From the NCBI RefSeq assembly GCF_018598175.1, contig NZ_JAHESE010000032.1:21250-85249 (forward strand): a DNA stretch of 64,000 nt, written 5' to 3'. A program made the position numbers and the translations under genes. The notes under the pieces were generated by a model. That model saw only the letters and a list, made by a program, of their open reading frames with translations, searched no databases and was not told where the DNA came from. Positions 8,050 to 17,300 of this stretch are shown in pieces (positions within the stretch are counted from its first letter, which is position 1; each line of letters begins with the position of its first letter). The DNA comes from Dawidia cretensis (GTDB lineage: Bacteria > Bacteroidota > Bacteroidia > Cytophagales > Cyclobacteriaceae).

Positions 8050-9276
8050 ATGTCAGCAGATTTTTGGACTACGTTGAACTTTGCGGCCCTGGCCATTCCG
8101 GCATTCTTTATTTTTACGGGCCTGGAATATGCTGCGGCGCTTCGCCAAAAGAAGCCGCACCTTTTTAAGTTCGATAGCTCCGTGGCCAACATCAGCATCG
8201 GCGTGGCCGAGCGGCTCCTCAACCTGTTTCTCACCGCCAGCTTCTACGGGCTCTTCCAGTATGTATATACACACTTTGCCCTGTGGTCCATCCCCAACAC
8301 GTGGTGGGTATGGGTGATCATGTTGCTGGCCACAGACCTGGTGTGGTACTGGTACCATCGCCTGGGGCATGAGATCAATCTTTTCTGGGCGGCACACATC
8401 GTGCACCATCAGAGCGAAGAGTTTAATTATACCGTATCCGCACGCATCACCACCCTGCAAGCACTGATCCGCAATCTCTTCTGGTGTGTGTTACCCCTGG
8501 CCGGCTTTCATCCGGACATGATCATCGCCACCCTCATCATTCACGGCACGTACTCTTTCTTCACCCACACCCAGATCATCGGCAAGCTCGGCTGGTTGGA
8601 GTACATCCTGATCACGCCTTCGCACCACCGCGTGCACCACGCATCGAACGAAAAGTACCTCAACAAGAACTACGGCGACCTGTTTGTTTTCTGGGACAAG
8701 CTGTTTGGCACATTTCAACGGGAGGAAGAGGCACCGACCTATGGACTTACACACCCGCTGAAAAGCTATAGCTTTATCTGGCAACATGTGCATTACTTTC
8801 TGGAATTGGGATTGGCCGTGCGCCGCACACCGGGCTTCCTCCGAAAGCTGAAGATCATCTTTGGTAATCCGGAGCTGCTGGATCAGAACCTGCGGGCTGA
8901 GCTCGAGCAAAAATTCCTGCCGCATAAAGAAGAAACCACGCCGCGCATACGGCATAAAGCGTATGTACTGATCCAGGTAGTGCTGGTCATCATCATCGCC
9001 TTTATAGTGACCTTGTTTTATTGGCATCTGGATACACCCGATGTGTTGACGGGGATATTGTTTGTTGCCATCACATTGATCAACTGCGGGGCGCTTTTAG
9101 AGCAGCGGCATTGGATCTATTATCTGGAACAGGTGCGGCTGGTATTGCTGGCGGGCTACCTGGCCTATGCGTTTGATCAGCCGGTTTGCCTGGCCGCCGG
9201 GGTCATCGTCAGTACCCTTACGCTTTGGCCGGCCTGGCCGGCGCGGAAGTGGTTTTTGGAGTTTATTTATGGGTAA
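8050..9276 (+). CDS. sterol desaturase / fatty acid hydroxylase family membrane protein
   Basis: Integral membrane di-iron oxygenase. The three histidine clusters are HRLGH, HIVHH and HHRVHH, with NKNYGDLFVFWDKLFGTF after the last, as usual for the superfamily. About 409 residues with extra membrane segments in the C-terminal third (VVLVIIIAFIVTLFYW and two more). This overall layout resembles alkylglycerol monooxygenase-like members rather than the shorter sterol desaturases. I chose the ATG at 8050 (MSADFW...); an earlier in-frame ATG at 8014 lies inside the preceding gene. Gap to the FGE homologue is 17 bases, so probably the third gene of that run. Substrate unknown, probably a lipid. Confidence 0.88.
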   Translation: MSADFWTTLNFAALAIPAFFIFTGLEYAAALRQKKPHLFKFDSSVANISIGVAERLLNLFLTASFYGLFQYVYTHFALWSIPNTWWVWVIMLLATDLVWYWYHRLGHEINLFWAAHIVHHQSEEFNYTVSARITTLQALIRNLFWCVLPLAGFHPDMIIATLIIHGTYSFFTHTQIIGKLGWLEYILITPSHHRVHHASNEKYLNKNYGDLFVFWDKLFGTFQREEEAPTYGLTHPLKSYSFIWQHVHYFLELGLAVRRTPGFLRKLKIIFGNPELLDQNLRAELEQKFLPHKEETTPRIRHKAYVLIQVVLVIIIAFIVTLFYWHLDTPDVLTGILFVAITLINCGALLEQRHWIYYLEQVRLVLLAGYLAYAFDQPVCLAAGVIVSTLTLWPAWPARKWFLEFIYG

Positions 9277-9302
9277 AAGCGGGGGCAACTGCCAGGATGT
9301 CT

Positions 9303-9357
9303 CCGAGTATAGCCCGAGATAAGTCCGAGTATTCTCCGAGATGAGTCGGTGTATAAG
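9303..9357. repeat. 11-bp-period degenerate tandem array (CCGAG units)
   Basis: CCGAG recurs at 9303, 9314, 9325 and 9336, exactly every 11 bases, and a decayed unit starts at 9347. Units alternate between CCGAGTAT and CCGAGATA/G, hinting at a 22-bp higher order. It sits in the 279-bp gap between the hydroxylase and the TonB-dependent receptor. No gene is seen in that gap. Confidence 0.8.
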
Positions 9358-9485
9358 GACCGGCTTATCTCTCCTAAAATACCGTTAAGCCTCAATCCTA
9401 TGCTTCCACTACCAGCCTTTTCGGGCCTGTTAAACAGGTTCCACGGGTGCTTTATGGCCAATCTCAAATAAAATATTTAATCTCT

Positions 9486-9516
9486 ATTGATTTAATAGGG
9501 AATACTTCTACTTTTG
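9486..9516 (+). promoter_or_regulatory. candidate Bacteroidota-type promoter of the TonB-dependent receptor
   Basis: TACTTTTG at 9509-9516 matches the Bacteroidota -7 consensus TAnnTTTG exactly. ATTG at 9486-9489 lies 19 bases upstream, the usual distance for the TTTG-like -33 element. The receptor ATG at 9556 is 39 bases further on. Consensus knowledge plus spacing only; transcription start not shown. Confidence 0.5.
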
Positions 9517-9555
9517 GTAAAAAATACTAAAACTATAGACTTTACAGTACAGTAC

Positions 9556-12498
9556 ATGAAACCACCACTCCACCACCTTTTCATGTTGTTGGCTTTTGTT
9601 TTAGCAAGTGCCTCCCTGCACGCGCAAAACACTGTTATTCAGGGTAAAATCACCGATGAAGAAACGCAGGAAGGCCTTGCCGGCGTGAACATTCTGATCA
9701 AAGGTACCGTTCTCGGAACCGTGTCCGACGCCAACGGTAAGTTCACCCTCACCGCCAAAGCCCAGTCTCCCTTCACCCTGGTCGCTTCCTTCGTAGGCTA
9801 CAGAACACAAGAGATCGCCGTCAATAATACCGCCGAAGCCATTAACATCACCCTGGCACCCAGTGCCCTGTTAGGTGAAGAAGTCGTGATCACGGCATCA
9901 CGCGTGGAAGAGTCTCAATTGAAGTCGCCCGTGGCCATTGAAAAGATGGACATCCGCGCCATTCGTGAGTCACCCGCGCCCAGCTTTTATGATGCCCTGG
10001 AAAACGTCAAGGGGGTTCAGATGACGACATCGAGTATCACCTTTAAGGTGCCGAATACCCGCGGGTTCAATATTCCCAATAACTTTCGTTTTGTACAGTT
10101 GGCAGATGGTATCGACATGCAGGCCGCTACACTGGGCGTGCCGCTGGGCAATGCCATCGGTCCCACCGAGCTCGACATTGAAAGTGTAGAGATCACACCG
10201 GGTGCTGCTTCGGCCCTGTACGGCATGAACGCCATTAACGGTATGGCTAACCTCATTACCAAAAGTCCCTTTTTATACCAGGGACTGAGTGTATACCAAA
10301 AGACGGGGGTCAACCACGTAGACGGCATCGACTACGACCCCAGCCTGCTGACGGAAACGGCGGTTCGGTACGCACACGCCTTCAACAACAAATTTGCCTT
10401 TAAGATCAACGGTAGCTACCTGCGTGCAACCGACTGGCGCGGCAATACCCAAACCGATCAGAACCCGAACACCACGCCCAGTACGGGCAACCCGCTATAT
10501 CCGGAACTGAACGTAGCCGATCACCCCGCCTACGACGCGTGGAATAAATACGGCGACGACAGCGGCAGCAACAGCGTGACTGTCACAGGCATTACCTATA
10601 ACGATGCGCCTAACCAATCGTTTGTCGTACGTCGTAGCGGCTATTGGGAAAAAGACCTGGTGCCAGGCAAGGTCGATAACTTCAAAGTCGACGCCGCCCT
10701 GCACTATCGCGTCGGCAGCAACGCCGAGCTTTCGTATACCTACCGGTTCGGTGTGATGGATGGATTGTTTCAGCGCGGTAACAAAATTCAGCTGGACAAC
10801 ACCCGTGTGCAGAACCACAAGTTAGAGCTGAAAGGCGCCAACTACCTCGTGCGGTCCTATGTATCCATCGAGAACACGGGCGACTCGTATAACCTGAAGC
10901 CACTGTCGGATAACCTGGATCTGAATCACCTGTCGAACAGAGACTGGTCGGCCAAATTTAAGACCGAGCTGCAAGCCGCGCTGAACGCCAACGTTGAGCT
11001 GGCCGAGGCCATGCGTCGTGCACGGGCCGCTGCCGATGCAGGCCGCGCAGAACCGGGCACACCGGAGTTCAATGCTCTGAAAGCACAAATCATTGGTAGT
11101 AATAACTGGGACCATATCAGCTCCGCTCCTACCGGGACGGCAACGGGGGGTGCCATGCTGTATCAGAAGAGCCGCACGTATCACACCGATCTGCAATGGG
11201 ACCTGTCGAATAAGATTCAAATCTTTGACTTGCTCGTTGGCGCAGACTTCCGGTTGTACGAGATCATTCCTGATGGAAACAACTTCGTAGACTTTGACCG
11301 CCCGGTAGCTGAGCGTAATATGCCGACCAATCCCGACGCAGCGCAAGACGACCAGAAGTTTGGCAACAATGTGCACTATACCAAGTATGGCTTCTTTACG
11401 CAGGTGACGAAAAAGCTCTTTAACGAAAAATTGAAGCTGTTTGGTGCCCTGCGTGTAGACCACAACCTGGAGTTCGATCCCAAGATAAACCCGCGCGTTG
11501 CGGTGGTATATACCCTGGCGGAAAAGCACAACTTCCGTGCTTCGTTCCAGAACGGATTCCGTTTCCCTTCATTGTTTGAAGCGCTATCGTTTGTGAACAA
11601 CGGCAACGTACGCCGTGTGGGCGGATTGCCCTATATCAACGAAGGTCTGAACTACCTCGACAACTCGTACACGCTGGCGTCGATCAATGCCTTTAACGCA
11701 GCCGTGAACGCCGATGTCAAGAACGGTCTGAGCACCAACGACGCGGCATTGAAGAACCGCGGCGTGCTGGAAGTGACCAACCTGTCGGCAACCCGGCCGG
11801 AGCGTATCAACTCGTTTGAGGTTGGCTACAAGAGTCTGTTGTTTAACAACAAGCTCGTGATCGACATCGATGCTTATACGAATCAATACGACGGCTTCCT
11901 GGGCCAGGTAGAAGTGGCCGTTCCGTACCTGCCCAACCCGGAAAATCCTACCTATCCCGGCCAGCAGGTAACGGTTGGGTCGGACGATGCCGTGATCGCC
12001 ATGATCCAGGCCAACCGGACCGCCCGCCAGACGCGCTACCGCGTATACACCAACGCGAAGCAGAAATATAATAACTATGGTTCGTCGCTGGGCATTACCT
12101 ATAACTTCTTCCAGAAATTTACGGTAGGCAGCAACGTGAGCTATAACAACATTTCAAAGAACAAAGAGAAGGACGTGTTTGTGACCGGCTTTAACACACC
12201 GAATTGGGCCACCAATATCTCGTTTGGCAACCGCGAGGTGGTCAAAAACCTGGGCTTTAATGTGGTGTGGCGCTGGCAGGAGTCATTCCAGTGGGAAAGC
12301 CCGCTGGCCAACGGCGAGATCGCTGCCTACAACACGTTTGATGCGCAGGTAACGTATAAGTTACCCGACCTGTTTACATCGGTGAAACTTGGCGGCACCA
12401 ACATTTTCAACAACCGCTACATCCAATATGCAGCAGGCCCGACGATCGGCGCATTGTACTATGTATCCATCACGTTGGATGGACTGCTGAAAAATTAA
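9556..12498 (+). CDS. TonB-dependent outer-membrane receptor with carboxypeptidase-like N-domain
   Basis: Outer-membrane active transporter of about 980 residues. Order: Sec leader (HLFMLLAFVLASASLHAQ), a carboxypeptidase D regulatory-like beta-sandwich (VIQGKITDEETQEGLAGVNI to about residue 95), the plug (EEVVITASRVEESQLKSPVA, ALYGMNAINGMANLITKSP), and a 22-strand-type barrel ending in an aromatic strand (ALYYVSITLDGLLKN). An in-frame TTG at 9514 precedes the chosen ATG but lies in the -7 promoter element. It lacks a SusD partner and the SusC signature, so it is a general CirA-like receptor; ligand unknown. A promoter-like sequence precedes it. Confidence 0.92.
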   Translation: MKPPLHHLFMLLAFVLASASLHAQNTVIQGKITDEETQEGLAGVNILIKGTVLGTVSDANGKFTLTAKAQSPFTLVASFVGYRTQEIAVNNTAEAINITLAPSALLGEEVVITASRVEESQLKSPVAIEKMDIRAIRESPAPSFYDALENVKGVQMTTSSITFKVPNTRGFNIPNNFRFVQLADGIDMQAATLGVPLGNAIGPTELDIESVEITPGAASALYGMNAINGMANLITKSPFLYQGLSVYQKTGVNHVDGIDYDPSLLTETAVRYAHAFNNKFAFKINGSYLRATDWRGNTQTDQNPNTTPSTGNPLYPELNVADHPAYDAWNKYGDDSGSNSVTVTGITYNDAPNQSFVVRRSGYWEKDLVPGKVDNFKVDAALHYRVGSNAELSYTYRFGVMDGLFQRGNKIQLDNTRVQNHKLELKGANYLVRSYVSIENTGDSYNLKPLSDNLDLNHLSNRDWSAKFKTELQAALNANVELAEAMRRARAAADAGRAEPGTPEFNALKAQIIGSNNWDHISSAPTGTATGGAMLYQKSRTYHTDLQWDLSNKIQIFDLLVGADFRLYEIIPDGNNFVDFDRPVAERNMPTNPDAAQDDQKFGNNVHYTKYGFFTQVTKKLFNEKLKLFGALRVDHNLEFDPKINPRVAVVYTLAEKHNFRASFQNGFRFPSLFEALSFVNNGNVRRVGGLPYINEGLNYLDNSYTLASINAFNAAVNADVKNGLSTNDAALKNRGVLEVTNLSATRPERINSFEVGYKSLLFNNKLVIDIDAYTNQYDGFLGQVEVAVPYLPNPENPTYPGQQVTVGSDDAVIAMIQANRTARQTRYRVYTNAKQKYNNYGSSLGITYNFFQKFTVGSNVSYNNISKNKEKDVFVTGFNTPNWATNISFGNREVVKNLGFNVVWRWQESFQWESPLANGEIAAYNTFDAQVTYKLPDLFTSVKLGGTNIFNNRYIQYAAGPTIGALYYVSITLDGLLKN

Positions 12499-12709
12499 GA
12501 AGCGCGCGGACGGACCAGGCGAATGAAACGTCCGCAAGCGGTCACGGCTTGCTGCATATCCCCAGGTGCGGCAAGCCTTCCACACCCCTCCAACCGTTGC
12601 CTGTATGTGTTTCGCGCGGATGCGTCCGCTGCCGCAATTCCATCTTGATCTTTTGCCGATCGGTAAATTATTTTATCTTGCCGCGATTTTTTCCTTACCT
12701 AATTCCTGC

Positions 12710-13300
12710 ATGGCACTATTCGATAAGCATCTTTACGTTAAGAAATCCTCTATACCCAACTCAGGCAAGGGCCTTTTTACCAGGAAAACGATTCCCAAAG
12801 GAGCCCGTATCGTGGAGTACAAAGGCGTCATCTCCAGCTGGAAAGACGTAAAGGACGAAGACGGAAAGAACGGCTATATATTCTTTGTAAACCGGAAACA
12901 CGTCATCAACGCCCTGCCCACCCTGAAGGCCCTGGCCCGCTATGCGAACGATGCCAACGGACTGACCAGAGTGAAAGGCCTTACCAACAACGCCGAATAC
13001 GAGACCGAAGGCATAAAGGCCTATATCCTGGCGAAGCGCGAAATCCCGGCCGGCGCCGAGATCTTTGTCGACTACGGCAACGATTATTGGAAGGTGATCC
13101 GCGCCAACATCAAGCTGTGGGAACGCCAGGCGAAGCGTGCGGCCGAAAAGCTCGAACGACAAAAAGCAAGAGAAGAAGCCAAAGCGAAGAAAGCTGCCAA
13201 GACTGGAAAATCGGCTCCCGGGAAATCAGCTAGCAAGAAATCAACAACGAAAAAGGCTGCCCCGGCCAAAAAGAAACAGGCTGCAAAGAAGCGCGCGTAA
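12710..13300 (+). CDS. SET-domain protein with lysine/alanine-rich H1-like tail
   Basis: SET-fold lysine methyltransferase homologue of 196 residues. The SET part spans about 1-135: SGKGLFTRKTIPKGARIVEY (the GxG SAM-binding start), ARYANDANG in place of the classical NHxCxPN loop, and AGAEIFVDYGNDYW (the xxDYG catalytic-tyrosine strand). From about residue 140 the sequence becomes a basic, low-complexity tail built of K, A and S (KSASKKSTTKKAAPAKKKQ), like histone H1 or bacterial H1-like DNA-binding proteins. The first ATG giving a SET start is 12710; longer frames back to 12566 add nothing family-like. The upstream 211 bp hold a weak inverted repeat (12506-12535). Target (DNA-bound or ribosomal protein) is inference. 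Confidence 0.85.
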   Translation: MALFDKHLYVKKSSIPNSGKGLFTRKTIPKGARIVEYKGVISSWKDVKDEDGKNGYIFFVNRKHVINALPTLKALARYANDANGLTRVKGLTNNAEYETEGIKAYILAKREIPAGAEIFVDYGNDYWKVIRANIKLWERQAKRAAEKLERQKAREEAKAKKAAKTGKSAPGKSASKKSTTKKAAPAKKKQAAKKRA

Positions 13301-13321
13301 AACCGCGCTTCCACGCTTCCC

Positions 13322-13666
13322 CTACTGCTCGGCCACGAGCCGGATGCGGGTAGGGTGGCTCAGCTTAAAGTCGCTTGTTTTGCGTTTCCGGCCAAGCGCT
13401 GGATTGACGTACCCCTTTTTGTACTCTTTCACACGGGCTTCAAATTCTACCCGTACCCCCTCCGATAGCCGCACCTGCTCAAATCCTTTTGTATAACTAA
13501 ACCACACGTGGTCGGCCACTACCAGGCCGGTCGCCATGTCGGTGATCTGTACCAGCAGAATGGTGTCTTCACTATAGCCGGTATAGCTTACTTTTTTACC
13601 CAGGCGGCTGAAGGTGCCCTGAAATTTTTTTCGGTTGCCGGCTTCGGCGGCCAGTTTGGTACGCAT
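13322..13666 (-). CDS. conserved-looking small protein, unknown function
   Basis: A 114-residue basic protein that I do not recognise. It has alternating beta-like stretches (ILLVQITDMATGLVVADHVW, VRVEFEARVKEYKKG, RIRLVAEQ), no leader and no membrane segment, so it is probably cytoplasmic. The pattern of short strands with many Lys/Arg resembles small OB-fold or nucleic-acid-binding proteins, but that is only an impression. It starts 6 bases after the stop of the TRIC-type channel gene, so they share a transcript. It converges on the SET gene, 21 bases apart. Confidence 0.6.
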   Translation of the reverse strand: MRTKLAAEAGNRKKFQGTFSRLGKKVSYTGYSEDTILLVQITDMATGLVVADHVWFSYTKGFEQVRLSEGVRVEFEARVKEYKKGYVNPALGRKRKTSDFKLSHPTRIRLVAEQ

Positions 13667-13672
13667 AGACGT

Positions 13673-14287
13673 TTACGATGAACGCTTCAGGCTCGGCAAT
13701 GCAAGCTTGTATTTTACCGCCAGCAACCGGAAAGCCAGGATAAAGATACTGGAAATGATCAGATTGGTATTGCGTTCTACCCCGAACCGATAAAGGGCCA
13801 GGTATAATACGGCGCCCGCCAGGCAGGCCGTGGCATAGATCTCCTTACGGAAAAGTACAGGTATTTGGTTGATCAGCGTGTCGCGCATGACACCCCCCAT
13901 CACAGCGCTGAACATGCCCATGATGGCGGCGATCTCCGGCCGCACGCCCAGGCTCAAGGCCTTCTCCACACCCAGGATCGTAAAGAACGATATCCCGACA
14001 CTATCAAAGAACAAAAACGTACGACGCAGTTGAATCAGGAAGCTAAAGAAAAAGTATCCGACCAGCACGCCGGCGAAGATCGCATACAGAAAATTAATGT
14101 CGCCAATCCACACCAGCGGATATGCCCCTAACATAATATCACGCAGTGTACCACCACCGATGGCCGTAATAAATCCGGTAAAGCCTGCTCCAAAAAGGTC
14201 GTCGTGGTTGTCGCGGATGGCCAGGGAGCCGGAGATGGCAAAAAAGAAGGTGCCGATCAGCTCCAGCGAATATTGTAGGACGGTCAT
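13673..14287 (-). CDS. TRIC-type cation channel family protein (YicG-like, UPF0126)
   Basis: Small polytopic membrane protein, 204 residues with about seven hydrophobic segments. The family is built of two repeated halves, and both show the glycine signature: TAIGGGTLRDIMLG in the first and SAVMGGVMRDTLIN in the second. Prokaryotic TRIC homologues form trimeric monovalent-cation channels. Starts MTVLQYSLELIGTFFFAISG, a standard start. The start is only 29 bases from the terminator of the neighbouring GH3 gene, so its promoter must be very close or inside that region. Confidence 0.9.
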   Translation of the reverse strand: MTVLQYSLELIGTFFFAISGSLAIRDNHDDLFGAGFTGFITAIGGGTLRDIMLGAYPLVWIGDINFLYAIFAGVLVGYFFFSFLIQLRRTFLFFDSVGISFFTILGVEKALSLGVRPEIAAIMGMFSAVMGGVMRDTLINQIPVLFRKEIYATACLAGAVLYLALYRFGVERNTNLIISSIFILAFRLLAVKYKLALPSLKRSS

Positions 14288-14316
14288 ACACGCGAAGATA
14301 CGGCTTTCCAGGGGGC

Positions 14317-14351
14317 AATAAAAAGCCCGGAATCGTATGCGGATTCCGGGC
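14317..14351 (-). terminator. Rho-independent terminator of the GH3 gene
   Basis: On the - strand, a perfect 10-bp stem (GCCCGGAATC against GATTCCGGGC, 7-base loop; + coordinates 14325-14334 and 14342-14351) is followed directly by TTTTTATT. It lies 26-60 bases after the GH3 stop. Strong stem and U-tail. Confidence 0.85.
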
Positions 14352-14376
14352 CCCGTGTAAGGGGGGTATGGTTATG

Positions 14377-17300
14377 TTATTGCTTCAATAGCTTGCAGGT
14401 CCTGACGCCATCGGCCGACTCCAGGCGGATGATGTGTACTCCTTTGGGCAGGCTACGCACATCGACCCGTGTCGTATACACACCTTTGGCTTTGGGCTCG
14501 CCTTTCAATACGGTTTGTTTGGCGCCCAACGCCTGTACGATCACCAGGTTTACAGTGCCCGGTATCTCGACGCCAAATTGTATTGTTACCTCATCAACAG
14601 CGCTATTCGGGTACACCCGGAGATCTGACAGCGACGCCTGACGTTCTTCCTGACCGGCAACCACTGCTGCTTCTTGCGTCGCCAGGCCGGCGGCACTAAA
14701 ATTTTGCAGGCCATAACCATACGGCAGCAGCGGGTTACCGTACGTCGTCGGAACCGGTGCGCCGCTATCAATGATACTGCGTATCTGTGCACGTTCGGCG
14801 TCGGTGGCCCCGAGGTCGTACGGCAGCTCCCAGCGCTCGCGCTGATCGTTGATGTTATCGGTGCCGATCTGTGTCGTGGCGCGCGGTAATTGGAAAGGCA
14901 ACTTGCCCGAAGGGTTATAGTCACCAAAGCAAAGCTCAGCCGTGGCTTGCCCAATGCCGTTGCCACCCCGGTATACCATCATCACGGCGTCGGACAACTG
15001 CAGTACGTCGGTCAATACATAGGGACGCGGCGAGATCACCACCGCCACGACCGGAATGCCGCGATTCCTAAAGCCACGGATCACCGCCAGCTGCTCTTCG
15101 GGAACCACCGGGTTCTTGTCCTCCCACACCGTGCCGTGTGTATAGTTACCTTCGCCGATCACCACAACGGCCACTTTACCCGCCGACGCATTGTTCAACA
15201 CGACGTTGGCGCCGGTGCCGGCAGCGCGATCCTGGAATGCCTTGTAATAATTCTTCGCCAGCGGATTGTCGTAATAGATCGACTGCCAGATCACGTTCGG
15301 GTCAACATCGTTGTTCACCCACGTGGCATGCGGACCACCCACGATGATGTTTTCTCCGGCTCGTACCTGCAACGGCAACACGCCGTTGTTCTTCAGGAGT
15401 GTGATCGACTTACGGGCAGCGTTCAACGCAATAGCATGGTGTTTTGCATTCGTCCACGTAGCCGTGCTGTCACCGTAGGGATTCTCGAATAAGCCGAGGC
15501 GGAACTTCATGTCGAGCACGCGGCGTACAGCGGCATCCAGGCGCGGCAGGCCAATGGCAGCTACCAGCTGATTCACGTCGGTGAGCTCCGAAGGAGCACC
15601 TCCCAGTACGTCAATGCCGGCACCCATGCTTTCAACGGACTGCGCGGTATTTGCGGCCAGCCAGTCCGTAACAACAAAGCCCTGGAAGTTGATCTCGTTG
15701 CGCAGGTATTTAATGATGCGTTTGCTTGAGTTGGCACCTTTGCCCGAAGGATCAAGAAAGGGTGCTGTGTTGTACCCGGGCATGACGGAAGCAGCGTTGG
15801 CTTCCACGATCGCGTGCCAGGGCTTCATGTGATACTTGATCGTCACGGCATCATACTGTAAAGCATTCTCACCGCCGGCGCCTTGCCCGGGCCAGTGTTT
15901 TACCGTGATCAGCATCGAATGCGGGTTGATCTCCGGGCCTCCCTGCATACCCACCACGAGGGCGCGCGCCAGGGCGGCAGCTTCGTCGGCATTCTCGCCG
16001 GCGCCTTCCTGAAAGCGCGGGTATAATACTTTGGTATTGACTTCCGCCAGCGGCGCCAGCGTACCGGTAAATCCTTTCGACTTGTGCTCCACGCGTTGCA
16101 GGTTGCCCACCTGGTACACCAGGTTCATATCGCGGGTGGCAGCCATGCCAAGCTGTGTCGGGAAGATCGTCTTCCAGCCGTGGATCTTGTCACCGGCAAA
16201 GGCAATGGGTATACCCAACCGGGTGGCGGATGCACGGTATTGTAAAGTACGCATGCCGTCTTCCACACCGTAGGAGAAGGAGAAACCGTCCAGCGGTTGC
16301 TGGTCGCTATAGAAACACTGCTTATACTTCTCTTCCAATGTCAGGCGTCCCATCAGGTCGTTCAGGCGCTGGTCGATGGTTAAGCGCCAATCTTCGTAGG
16401 GTTCTATCGTACCGTTCTTGTTGGCGTCGCGCGCACCATTGACAACATTTATACCGTCGGGCGCTTGTTCGAGCTGTGGCAGGTATACGCTGAAGTAACG
16501 CGTGTTCGATCGTTTCTCACCTTGGGGCGTAGTCGCGACGACATACCACTTATACGTCCAGCGATCCGTCAGGGGCGTGGGCATCACCAGCGATGTTGTC
16601 GTTGTCTGTGCTACGCGGGTGTAGCGGTCCAGGAAGTTGCCCGAGGCATACCAATCATAATCGGTACGGGAGGTGTTCACATAGACATCATAGCGGGTGG
16701 CGCCGCTCACCGCCTGCCAGGTAAAGGTGGGGCGACGCGTTGTGGTGATCATGGCGCGGTCAGCGGGAGCCGTCAGCGAAAAGTCAAACGTCTCGGCTGG
16801 GCGCACGATGATCTGCACGTCATCCGTGGCTGTGGCTTGTGTATGGTCGGTTATCAGCAGGCGGAACGTATAGGTACCGGCTACCAGGCCACAAGCAGTA
16901 ACAACCGCGCTGGTAGCGTTGGTCAACGTAGCGGTCGACGGACCGCTCACTTGCGACCAGGCATAGGATGCGATGGCTCCATTGGGTGAAGTGCTGCCGG
17001 AGCCATTCAGCGAGGCGCACGCTACTGGCAGGGTAATGCGTTGTGTATAGCCGGCGTCGGCTTCCGGGCGGTTGCCACCACCGGGGTTGTTTACTTTCAC
17101 CAGGCGCACGCCGATCTGCATGCCGGGATATACCATGGCGGCAAGCGGGCCATTCACCACGCGAATCGTGTCGTTACGTTGGTTGACCGTCCACAGCTGC
17201 AACTGATCTTCGCCGCGGTAATCATTCGGTTTAACGGTGATGATTGTGCCCGAATGATACAACAATGTCGCTTCACGCGGATTGTTCTGCGTAATGAGCT

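Noticed and set aside
9267-9467. 66-codon open frame on the - strand
   Set aside because: It crosses the 11-bp array and the end of the hydroxylase gene; its serine/arginine content reflects the repeat.
10822-11529. 235-codon open frame on the - strand inside the TonB-dependent receptor
   Set aside because: The + strand receptor is unmistakable and the antisense translation shows no motif.
12506-12535. Terminator after the TonB-dependent receptor (GCGGACG / CGTCCGC)
   Set aside because: The loop is 16 bases and no T-run follows, so it is not listed as a terminator.
14890-15492. 200-codon open frame on the + strand opposite GH3
   Set aside because: The GH3 catalytic region on the - strand accounts for this sequence; the antisense frame has no motif.
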